Source of the DNA: Paracoccus sigandri
GTDB taxonomy: Bacteria; Pseudomonadota; Alphaproteobacteria; Rhodobacterales; Rhodobacteraceae
Length of the DNA: 42,657 nucleotides
Reading direction: 5' to 3'
Assembly: GCF_003709565.1 (NCBI RefSeq)
Contig: NZ_QNRC01000034.1
Location: forward strand, 1-42,657
Shown here: in pieces, positions 1 through 6,995 of the stretch
Layout: each line of letters opens with the position of its first letter
Numbering within the stretch: position 1 is the stretch's first letter
The notes under the pieces: model-generated
What the model was told of the DNA's origin: nothing
Databases searched by the model: none
What the model saw: only the letters and a program-made list of their open reading frames with translations
Made by a program: the position numbers and the translations under genes

Positions 1-1
1 G

Positions 2-73
2 GTCCAAATCCGCGCGGCGGTCCTCAACCGCTTCACGGCGCTCGGTATCCCGATGACCGTGGCCGCAGGATAA
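2..73 (+). CDS. C-terminal end of an unidentified protein
   Basis: An open frame enters from the left edge and ends at a TAA (71-73), giving 23 residues ending in GIPMTVAAG. Codon use is typical of the window. Too little is visible to name a family. The next gene starts about 120 bases downstream with its own ribosome binding site, so it is probably a separate unit. Confidence 0.4.
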   Translation, partial: VQIRAAVLNRFTALGIPMTVAAG

Positions 74-194
74 GTGTGTCCGGGGAATGGGAAAGTGCGG
101 TCATCAGCTGATTTGCGCAACAGCGCCTCTTGTCACGGTGACGGAATATGGGTTTATTAATAGTGTCGGTCAGAAAATCGAAGAAGGACCCGAC

Positions 195-494
195 ATGAAG
201 ATTACACCAGACACGGTCGAGAAGCTCCGCAGTGAGCTGGCAGGATTGCCGCCAAAGCCGAAGGCAACACTTACCGCACGCGATGTTGTGGTTGCTCTCG
301 CGCCGGATATCCGCGCCCAGATCACGGGCGGGGGCTATTCCCTGAAAGACATTTCGGAGGAGTTGCACAAGCGCGGCATCAAGATCAGCGCGAGTACTCT
401 GGGCAGCTATCTGCGCGCAATTGCAGCTGAGCAGAAATTCGGAAAGCCTGCCTCCAGGGCGCGCACAAAACGCAGCGTCTCGACGGAAAGCTGA
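195..494 (+). CDS. small HTH-like plasmid protein, function unknown
   Basis: Encodes 99 residues. I chose the ATG at 195 because it follows an AAGAAGGA ribosome binding site (181-188); the longer frame from 87 has no such site. The central part (about residues 45-75, around YSLKDISEELHKRGIKIS and TLGSYLR) reads like a helix-turn-helix, and the C-terminus is basic (RARTKR), fitting a DNA-binding protein. It resembles small proteins found beside mobilization genes of alphaproteobacterial plasmids, but I cannot assign a function. A strong intrinsic terminator follows directly. Confidence 0.7.
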   Translation: MKITPDTVEKLRSELAGLPPKPKATLTARDVVVALAPDIRAQITGGGYSLKDISEELHKRGIKISASTLGSYLRAIAAEQKFGKPASRARTKRSVSTES

Positions 495-517
495 GATCCA
501 ACCCTCCGGTTGAGCGT

Positions 518-552
518 GCGGGCAGCATCCTTGCTGCCCGCGCTGTTTTTTT
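518..552 (+). terminator. intrinsic terminator after the 195-494 gene
   Basis: Perfect 10-bp stem GCGGGCAGCA (518-527) / TGCTGCCCGC (532-541) with a 4-base loop, then GCTG and a run of seven T (546-552). It lies 23 bases after the stop codon of the upstream gene. Confidence 0.9.
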
Positions 553-949
553 GAAGCCCCGACAGGCCCACGATTTTATCCGAGCAGCTTTTCGACATCA
601 CTCGATGCTTGACCACAGTCGTTTTTATCAGTGGGATAAAATTATTATTGTTTTCAATCATAAACTTACATTATCCCGAGACGGCAGACCGGTTCTGTGC
701 AAGCGCCTGGCAGGTCAGGAGGCCCACCTTCAGCATTAAAACGGTATTCCCGGCCCGATAATATGGGGCGGCCTGTTCATGGAGAGATTATCGGACAACA
801 GACAAGCGTTCCCGCCCCAAAAACAGGCTAACCTGCTCAGACCCCACCGGAAACCCATTCTGATTCCAGGAAAACCCGCCGATACAGATCATCTGTGCGG
901 ATATGTGGATTTCCATAACTGAATGGCCCGACATCACGAAGTTCTGTGG
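553..949. other. gap without a convincing gene
   Basis: About 400 bases, less GC-rich than the surroundings in its first part. A 62-codon frame at 551-739 begins inside the terminator T-run and has no plausible ribosome binding site. I see no RNA gene or repeat here. Confidence 0.5.
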
Positions 950-1132
950 TCAATCCCTATCCGAAACTTGCAGCACATCTGCAAGCAGGCGCCTGAGCAT
1001 TTCCGGCCGCGTTGGCAGGTCCGATTCCTCGCGGCGACGATCATCCAGTGCCTGGATCATTTCGCGCGGCAGGCGGAGCGTAATCGCCTCGGTATCAACA
1101 GGTGGGCGGCCCATTCTGCGTTTTTCTTGCAT
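950..1132 (-). CDS. ribbon-helix-helix (CopG/Arc-type) DNA-binding protein
   Basis: Encodes 60 residues. The N-terminal stretch GRPPVDTEAITLRLP followed by REMIQALDDRRREE fits the RHH fold: a basic/proline arm, a short beta strand with alternating residues (AITLRL), then helix 1. Proteins of this type bind operators as dimers and often serve as antitoxins or plasmid copy-control repressors. The ATG at 1132 follows GAAAAG; an internal ATG six codons later would also keep the domain. It stands alone and diverges from the gene at 1254, so it may regulate that gene. No partner toxin is visible beside it. Confidence 0.7.
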   Translation of the reverse strand: MQEKRRMGRPPVDTEAITLRLPREMIQALDDRRREESDLPTRPEMLRRLLADVLQVSDRD

Positions 1133-1253
1133 GACATCGCTTTTCTTTGTTGACTTGATGAATTCACAATGTCATAATGTGCGAGCGAAGGCAAGAGTTT
1201 GCACCTCCCACCCTCGCTCTGACCACAACCGATCTCGGATCAGGAGACCGCCC

Positions 1254-1790
1254 ATGGCTAAAGCCATCCCTACCACGCCGCTTGCGGCGACTGAAGTGCT
1301 GCCGCATCTGGTCAGCTGTCCCCCTACCGCTATCTCGAGGATGTTTTCGGGCCTGCTGGACGCTCTCGCGCGCCATGCCGAAACCGAGCGCGATCTTCAG
1401 GGCATCGATATCTGGGATGTCGCTTGTCGCCATTGGCTGACCGATGCCGAGAATGCCTTTACCGATGTCGCGACCCTGTTGTCGGCGATCCAGCGCGAAC
1501 GTCCTTTCCGTGTCGAAGATCTGCTTCTGCAGCGTGCAGCACGCCTGATCGACGCCATGATCGGCTCGGAAGAGCCCGGCATGTTCCAGCGGCTGCACTA
1601 CCTGCTGCCGCGCCTCGATGGGCAGCTCTACCGGCCGGGTAATGGTCCCATCACCGAGCCGGTCAGGCAGATGCTGAGGACGGCGCGCGGTCTGATCGAC
1701 GAACTCGCCTCGCTGCAGCTCTATGCCGAGACGAATGGCGACGAGATCGGTGGCCCTGCCCCCGAGCCGTGCGCGGAACTTGCCGCCTGA
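1254..1790 (+). CDS. conserved hypothetical protein
   Basis: Encodes 178 residues. The ATG at 1254 follows CAGGAGA at a good distance, so I prefer it over the in-frame start at 903. The protein looks largely helical, without signal peptide, membrane segment or cysteine cluster; a central motif is IDIWDVACRHWLTDAENAF. I do not recognise the family. It sits between the divergent RHH gene and the zinc-ribbon/GIY-YIG gene, on the same strand as the latter, and probably belongs to the element backbone. Confidence 0.7.
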   Translation: MAKAIPTTPLAATEVLPHLVSCPPTAISRMFSGLLDALARHAETERDLQGIDIWDVACRHWLTDAENAFTDVATLLSAIQRERPFRVEDLLLQRAARLIDAMIGSEEPGMFQRLHYLLPRLDGQLYRPGNGPITEPVRQMLRTARGLIDELASLQLYAETNGDEIGGPAPEPCAELAA

Positions 1791-1990
1791 CGGCCTGACC
1801 TGAGCAGCGCGCACTGCCGTTTCGCAGCCGCACGCGGATTTCTCCCCACAGCACCGATCATCACCAGCCATCCGATTCCTCGGGCATGGCTGGCCCCACA
1901 CCGCACGCATCGCGCCGCATCTGCCGATCCCGTTGGGCCCGGCAATGGCCCCGCATGTCTGCGCCATCCCTTCTCATCGAGGATGTCAAG

Positions 1991-2983
1991 ATGAACCTGA
2001 ACAGCCACCCCAGCCACCAGTCGTCGTCCCAGCCCCAGCAGAAGAACATCCTGTCTGTGCATCCGGACACCCTTCCTCCGGAACAGTTTTCCTCCTACCC
2101 CGGCGCCATCCACACGCACTGGCAGGAAGCTGCACATGCCAAGGGCTTCAACATCACCGGGCGCATCCGCGACCGCTATCATCTCGCACTGCGCTGTCGC
2201 AGCTGCGGCCATGTCCACGCCAGCCGCATTTTCAACCTGATGTCGGCCGAGCCGCAATGTCCGGCCTGCATGCTGCAGCGCCTGGAGCGCGATGCCGAAT
2301 CCGCAGGCCTGGTGCATCTGCAGCGTGACCCCGAGCATCGGCATTACAGCTTCTATCGCGCCGCCTGCGGCCATGAAGTCCGCCGCCAGCACGAGATGGT
2401 CAAGCGCATCCTGGCCGGGAAAGTGGCGCTGCGCTGCGAGACCTGCCACGCCGCGACCGAAGCGTCGGAGGCGCGCAAACGCGGCTGGATGCTGCTCGGT
2501 CCCGATCCGGAAGGCGATCCGAGCTACAGGCTCTACGCCCATGCCGCCGGCTGTGGCGCGTTGCAGCGCATCGCACGCGCGAACATGCAGACCGGCCGCT
2601 TCGAATGCAGCTGCTGCGGCCAGGGCTGGGCGGCGGCGCACAGCTATCTCTATGCCATGCGCTTCACCCTGGCGAACGGCCGCGAGCTGGTGAAGCTGGG
2701 CTACTCGCGCGACCCCGAGTCCCGCCTACTGCATCAGCTGCGCATCGACCGCGCCATGCCCTGCGAGATCCTGCGGACAGTCGAGATGGCCTCCGGCCAC
2801 CAAGCCATCCGCACCGAGAAAGCACTGCATGCCCGGCTGCGCGCCGCGCATCCCGAGGCGGTCGTCGATCCGGCCAGTTATCGCGGTCAGATCCGGGTGC
2901 GCTCGGAGATCTATGACGCGACGCTAACACCGCTGATCCTGTCGATGCTCCACGGCATCGGGACGCAGCCCGCGGCCGCCTGA
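1991..2983 (+). CDS. zinc-ribbon protein with C-terminal GIY-YIG (T5orf172/MUG113-like) nuclease domain
   Basis: Encodes 330 residues from the ATG at 1991, preceded by GAGGA (1979-1983). The first 210 residues hold several paired cysteine motifs (CRSCGH, CPAC, CGHE/CETCH, CGAL/CSCCGQ), best read as tandem zinc ribbons. From about residue 219 a GIY-YIG-type core follows: YLYAMRF, then VKLGYSRDPESRLLHQL with the catalytic-type arginine, then the glutamate region IRTEKALHARL. This is the arrangement of the T5orf172/MUG113 branch, small endonuclease-like domains found in phages and plasmids. The ribbons could give DNA specificity. It is followed by the FtsH-like protease gene 126 bases away, separated by a hairpin. 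Confidence 0.75.
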   Translation: MNLNSHPSHQSSSQPQQKNILSVHPDTLPPEQFSSYPGAIHTHWQEAAHAKGFNITGRIRDRYHLALRCRSCGHVHASRIFNLMSAEPQCPACMLQRLERDAESAGLVHLQRDPEHRHYSFYRAACGHEVRRQHEMVKRILAGKVALRCETCHAATEASEARKRGWMLLGPDPEGDPSYRLYAHAAGCGALQRIARANMQTGRFECSCCGQGWAAAHSYLYAMRFTLANGRELVKLGYSRDPESRLLHQLRIDRAMPCEILRTVEMASGHQAIRTEKALHARLRAAHPEAVVDPASYRGQIRVRSEIYDATLTPLILSMLHGIGTQPAAA

Positions 2984-3049
2984 CCGCCCCTCGCTTCGCA
3001 GCGCAGCTTCGCTGACGCAGAGCCACCCCCCCATCCGCGACGGCATAGC

Positions 3050-3071
3050 GGGCGCGCCAGACGGCGCGCCC
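3050..3071 (+). promoter_or_regulatory. perfect 9-bp hairpin ahead of the AAA+ protease gene
   Basis: GGGCGCGCC (3050-3058), loop AGAC, GGCGCGCCC (3063-3071). No T-run follows, so it is not a classical terminator; it lies about 40 bases before the start codon of the downstream gene and may shape its leader RNA. Confidence 0.6.
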
Positions 3072-3109
3072 TGCCCCGCCATGTTTTCCTTTTCCGAGGA
3101 GATGCCCTC

Positions 3110-5449
3110 ATGCCCCATCAAGCAAACCTCATCCCATCCTGGCGAGCCTATGCCGACGCGGTGGTTGCACGACTGACAGCGGAGTATGCCACGCAGCAAG
3201 CGGCGCGCGACAAGGCGCGCGGCATTGCAGCCGCGCCGGCCGATCCCGACCCCGTCGATGAATTGCCGGCACTCCGGCAAACGGAAGTGCAAGGCGAGTT
3301 GGGCGACAGCCAGCCCAGCATGTCGTCCGAGGCGGAAGGCAAACCGCATCTGCCATCAGACACGGGGAACGCTCCGTGCGATACCGATGCGGATGAAGCG
3401 TTGGTTGCGGATGACAACCGCCCTGCCACGCGCTTGCCTGCACACCGCTTGTCGATGGCGATCCGCCTCGCGGCGACGATTGGCAGCGAGGCCGATATGC
3501 GGCGCTATACAGCACCCGAAGCGATCACCCTGATCACTGGCATTGCGCCCGCCCAGCTTGGACTTGCGCTGGGATTGATCCGCCAGCAGCTGTTCGCGCC
3601 GGGCGTGCCGCTGACGACGGAGCCGAAGCATTACGGGCCTGACGATACGCCGATTCTGCTCGCGCCCGAAGCGCGCGGTGACGAGATCACCGCGACCGGA
3701 CAGCAGGCATTCCATCGCGGGATCGACAAGGCCCTGGAGCGCGATGGCGGGTTGATCCTGCTCGCGCCGGATGCAGGCTGCCTGCCGCCCGGCATGCAAC
3801 AGGGCATTCCGAATGTCATCCGCCTGACAGCTCTGAATCGAGAGGTGCTGATCACGCATCTGCGTCACAGTCACAGTGCCACCGGCCGCATCGATGAGGA
3901 TGCGGTTCGGGATGCGCTTCCCGATGACCGCGTGCTGGCGACCCTGCCCTTCACCGCATTGCGCCTGGCCTTGCGCGCCGCGACGGCGGGCAAGGTGGCG
4001 GAGCGCATCGCGGCACTCTGCGACTCGTCGCAGCAGGACGGTCCCGATCTCGATGCGATGAGCGGCAGCAGCCCGGCGCTCAATGCGGCACGCCGGATGA
4101 TCGCCGATCTGCGCCTCTGGCTGCAGGGCAAGGTCAAATGGACGGACCTGTCGCACTCGATGCTGCTCTATGGCCCGCCGGGCACGGGCAAGACATGGCT
4201 CGCCAGGGCGATGGGCAACAGCGCCGGTATCGCTTGTGTTGAAGGGAGCTTCGCTGTCTGGCAAAGCGCCGGCCATCTCGGCGACATGCTGCGCGAGATG
4301 CGCAAATCGTTTGCCGAGGCACGACGGCTGGCACCCAGCATCCTGTTCATCGACGAGATCGACGCGGTGGGTTCGCGCGAGGATGGCGACACGCATGGCA
4401 GTCGCTATCAGATGCAGGTCATCAATGGGTTTCTGGGCGAGATGAACAGCATCGCCCGTGAGGAAGGCGTGCTCGTCATCGGTGCCTGCAACCACATTGA
4501 CCGCATCGATCCGGCTGTGCTCCGCGCCGGACGGTTCGACATCAAGCTCGCCGTGCCGCTACCGGATCGGGCCACGATCCATGGCATTCTACGACGCCAT
4601 TTACGGGACGAGATCGCCGATGACGATCTTCAGGCGCTGGCGACCATCTGCGTCGGCCAGAGCGCGGGGGCGGTGGATGCCGCAATCCGTGCCGCGCGCT
4701 CCGATGCGCGGCATGACAGGACGTCGCTATCGGTAAAGGCGATCCGCCGCCATCTCGGCATCGACGCCGACCCTGCGCAAGCCGCCACGGACTGGCGGGT
4801 GGCCTTGCATGAATGTGGCCATGCGATCGCCTGCGCTGCCCTTGGATGCGGAACCGTTCAGCGTCTGCTGATCCTGCCCGATGGCGGTCAGACGATCCGG
4901 CAGAGCGGCCCGCAGCAGGCCGTGCTGGAGGATCTCGAAGGCGAGATTGCCTACAACCTGGCCGGCCGAGCGGCCGAGCGCCTGGTGCTCGGCGATGTCT
5001 CGGGCGGTGCCGGCGGCACTTCGGATTCCGACCTCGCACAGGCAACCCGGCTCGCGCTGGCGATCGATGTGATCCTCGGTCTCGGTGCCGATGGACCGGT
5101 CTGGACCGCCGCGGCGGATTACGAACTGCTCCGCGATCCCGTGATCCATGCACGGGTGCGCCAGCGGCTTGAAGCCGCCGAACAGCGCGCCACAGATATT
5201 CTGGCAGCGCAGGAATCCCTGCTGCGCGACATGGCAAAAGCCCTGCTGCGCCAGCGCGAACTGGCGGGGCCGGAACTGCACTCATGGCTGACCCGGATCG
5301 CCACTGTCGAGCATCCGCGATACGGCCCGGCCTCCGAACGACCCGTCGACCATCCCGCACCGGGCAACAGTCACCGACATGCGCAGAGCGGTGACGACGC
5401 GCATCAGCCAACCGACAGCTCCCCATCGGAGCCCACGGCATCGGATTGA
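3110..5449 (+). CDS. soluble FtsH-like AAA+ protease (AAA domain plus M41-type metallopeptidase)
   Basis: Encodes 779 residues; the ATG at 3110 follows CGAGGAGATG. Domains: a variable N-terminal 300 residues without transmembrane helices; an AAA+ ATPase with Walker A GPPGTGKT (355-362), Walker B ILFIDEID (411-418) and an arginine-finger region ending LRAGRFD; then a peptidase M41-like domain with zinc motif HECGH (567-571) and the likely third ligand Asp641 in SDSDLAQAT, matching the FtsH pattern. Both active sites look intact. FtsH is normally membrane anchored and about 640 residues; this version is longer and has no anchor, so it should act in the cytoplasm. Its substrate is unknown; a role in element maintenance or host takeover is inference. 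Confidence 0.85.
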   Translation: MPHQANLIPSWRAYADAVVARLTAEYATQQAARDKARGIAAAPADPDPVDELPALRQTEVQGELGDSQPSMSSEAEGKPHLPSDTGNAPCDTDADEALVADDNRPATRLPAHRLSMAIRLAATIGSEADMRRYTAPEAITLITGIAPAQLGLALGLIRQQLFAPGVPLTTEPKHYGPDDTPILLAPEARGDEITATGQQAFHRGIDKALERDGGLILLAPDAGCLPPGMQQGIPNVIRLTALNREVLITHLRHSHSATGRIDEDAVRDALPDDRVLATLPFTALRLALRAATAGKVAERIAALCDSSQQDGPDLDAMSGSSPALNAARRMIADLRLWLQGKVKWTDLSHSMLLYGPPGTGKTWLARAMGNSAGIACVEGSFAVWQSAGHLGDMLREMRKSFAEARRLAPSILFIDEIDAVGSREDGDTHGSRYQMQVINGFLGEMNSIAREEGVLVIGACNHIDRIDPAVLRAGRFDIKLAVPLPDRATIHGILRRHLRDEIADDDLQALATICVGQSAGAVDAAIRAARSDARHDRTSLSVKAIRRHLGIDADPAQAATDWRVALHECGHAIACAALGCGTVQRLLILPDGGQTIRQSGPQQAVLEDLEGEIAYNLAGRAAERLVLGDVSGGAGGTSDSDLAQATRLALAIDVILGLGADGPVWTAAADYELLRDPVIHARVRQRLEAAEQRATDILAAQESLLRDMAKALLRQRELAGPELHSWLTRIATVEHPRYGPASERPVDHPAPGNSHRHAQSGDDAHQPTDSSPSEPTASD

Positions 5450-5542
5450 TCCGGCGCCCCCGCCGCAAACAAGGCCGGCCCAATCATGCGGCTATCCCTG
5501 TTTCTCAACAAGCTTTCCTCTTCTCGACGACAGGAGCATCTC

Positions 5543-5980
5543 ATGCATCATCAGCATCACGTTCTCAGGCACGTCTGTTCCGTTCTCGCGACTCTCGACG
5601 CAGGTCCGCCCCGTGCCGAACTCGCCACCGCGCCGATTCTGCAGCACTGGCAAACCTTCAGGACTCTGCATGGCAGCGTCGTACTCGCGGGATGCGTCAG
5701 CGGCCATCCCGTGCTGCGCGACGGCCCAATCTGCACCTCGGGGCTGCTGTCGCTCTGTCCAGCCGGCGGTTGGGCGCGCACCGTCAGCAGGTGGTATCGT
5801 CTCGGGACACCCGTATCTGCGGGAACGCCCGACGAAACACCGATCATACCGGATAATCTAGCGATGGCGCTGCTGATCGACGGCCTGCAACCGCTGGATC
5901 TCGTGGAAACCCAAAGCCTGCTGACGCTGATCAGGGACTGCCTGCGCACCGCGTGCAAGCGGATCGCCGAGAATAGCTGA
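5543..5980 (+). CDS. DUF6634 family protein
   Basis: Encodes 145 residues. The ATG at 5543 follows ACAGGAG; an upstream in-frame start at 5486 lacks a comparable site. The core SGHPVLRDGPICTSGL followed by WARTVSRWYRLG matches DUF6634, a family of unknown function on alphaproteobacterial plasmids and islands, often close to serine recombinase genes as here. The C-terminus is helical. It lies 93 bases after the protease gene, on the same strand. Confidence 0.7.
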   Translation: MHHQHHVLRHVCSVLATLDAGPPRAELATAPILQHWQTFRTLHGSVVLAGCVSGHPVLRDGPICTSGLLSLCPAGGWARTVSRWYRLGTPVSAGTPDETPIIPDNLAMALLIDGLQPLDLVETQSLLTLIRDCLRTACKRIAENS

Positions 5981-6214
5981 GAGCACCATCGCGCATGAGA
6001 TACCCTGGATCTGCATAGCGCACCTGCGTGTCGAGTGCAGAGCATCCTGCGAAGAGCCCGCGCCGGAGCCTTGTTGAAGGCCCCACATCCCTTTCCTGCC
6101 CGCAAGACCGTCTTTCTCTCGAGGAGTATGCGCGCCGGATCGGGATTGCCCGACACCATCCAGGATCTCTTTTCTTACAGAGAGGTATCCATGCAGCCTG
6201 CGGGGATCCTTTTT

Positions 6215-6243
6215 CCGGCGCCATCCAGGCGGCGCCGGTTTTT
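6215..6243 (+). terminator. intrinsic terminator 1 of 3
   Basis: CCGGCGCC (6215-6222), 8-base loop, GGCGCCGG (6231-6238), then five T (6239-6243). It is 235 bases after the DUF6634 stop codon. Confidence 0.8.
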
Positions 6244-6273
6244 CACTTTCTTCCCGACGATGTTCCTGCGCAT

Positions 6274-6291
6274 CCGCCTGCGGCGGTTTTT
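6274..6291 (+). terminator. intrinsic terminator 2 of 3
   Basis: CCGCC (6274-6278), loop TGC, GGCGG (6282-6286), then five T (6287-6291). Same design as its neighbours. Confidence 0.7.
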
Positions 6292-6324
6292 CTATTTTAT
6301 TTCTTTTTCGACCAGATTCTGCGT

Positions 6325-6345
6325 TGCGCCTGCCGGCGCATTTTT
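6325..6345 (+). terminator. intrinsic terminator 3 of 3
   Basis: TGCGCC (6325-6330), loop TGCC, GGCGCA (6335-6340), then five T (6341-6345). Confidence 0.7.
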
Positions 6346-6521
6346 ACTTCTTGACTTTTCGCAGAAGACGTTTCCGGTTCTTGAGATATTTTATCTCCCA
6401 AACAGAATTATCCGGAACTTTCCTGTTCTTTTTCAATTCCCTGCCGATGTGCTTGCGGAACAGACAGCCTCCGAAGGCATGCAACCCATAAAATCGCCAG
6501 TTTTTCGTCTTCCGACATAGG

Positions 6522-6530
6522 TTATCCACA
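6522..6530 (+). promoter_or_regulatory. DnaA-box-like sequence
   Basis: TTATCCACA, an exact match to the strong DnaA box consensus, in the AT-rich tract. It is a single site and no replication initiator gene is present in the window, so it may be chance. Confidence 0.35.
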
Positions 6531-6668
6531 TATTCCGGCATTTTCTCAGTCCCGATCGTCTTCGGAGTTTCTCTCGATGCCCTATAATGAACTCATGACC
6601 CGGGTGAACACCGGATTGATGGATGAGATGACCCGCGGGAGCCTTGCTCTTCGCGGCCCGAGGAAGAA

Positions 6669-6851
6669 TTGCATTTGGCACAGGCAGGGCAACAAAGCGC
6701 GCGGCGCAAGGGCAAGACGGGAGCAACCGCTCCCGCGCCCACCGCGTCGCCTGTGCTGCCGTCCCTGCAGAAAGAGCAGTTGCTGGCCCTGGTCCGCGCC
6801 ATGGCGCGCGACGCCGCCCGTGCCGATCATGCCGCCGAGCAACAGGGCTGA
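6669..6851 (+). CDS. small helical protein upstream of the recombinase
   Basis: Encodes 60 residues from a TTG start at 6669 preceded by GAGGAAG; no other start exists in this frame after the stop at 6624. A basic N-terminus (QSARRKGK), an Ala/Pro linker and an amphipathic C-terminal helix (KEQLLALVRAMARDAARAD) are visible. The codon pattern is coding-like. It lies 144 bases before the serine recombinase and may be a recombinase accessory protein, but that rests on position only. Confidence 0.5.
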   Translation: MHLAQAGQQSARRKGKTGATAPAPTASPVLPSLQKEQLLALVRAMARDAARADHAAEQQG

Positions 6852-6995
6852 GCGAGAACCGCCGGCGCGATCCGGCTGCAGGGTACCGACACCGTATCCG
6901 CCCGACCTGTCGTGCCATCTCGGTACCCGTTCACCCACTTTCCCTCACCGCTCCTTCACCGCCAAGCTGAAGCCTGCCCCATCGGAGATCCGCCC

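Larger units (their letters stand above)
5981..6668. other. long gap with three tandem terminators and an AT-rich tract
   Basis: About 690 bases with no convincing gene. It holds three hairpin-plus-T5 units (6215-6345) and then a clearly AT-rich stretch (about 6290-6560) containing a perfect DnaA-box sequence. A 65-codon lysine/arginine-rich frame on the - strand (6344-6541) runs antisense through the AT-rich part, which explains its composition, so I do not call it. Confidence 0.5.

Noticed and set aside
551..739. 62-codon + strand frame
   Set aside because: It starts inside the T-run of a terminator, uses unusual codons for the window and has no recognisable motif.
6344..6541. 65-codon Lys/Arg-rich frame on the - strand
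   Set aside because: It lies in the AT-rich tract, where the antisense of T-rich DNA gives Lys/Asn/Arg codons, and its end runs into the third terminator. No ribosome binding site of quality.
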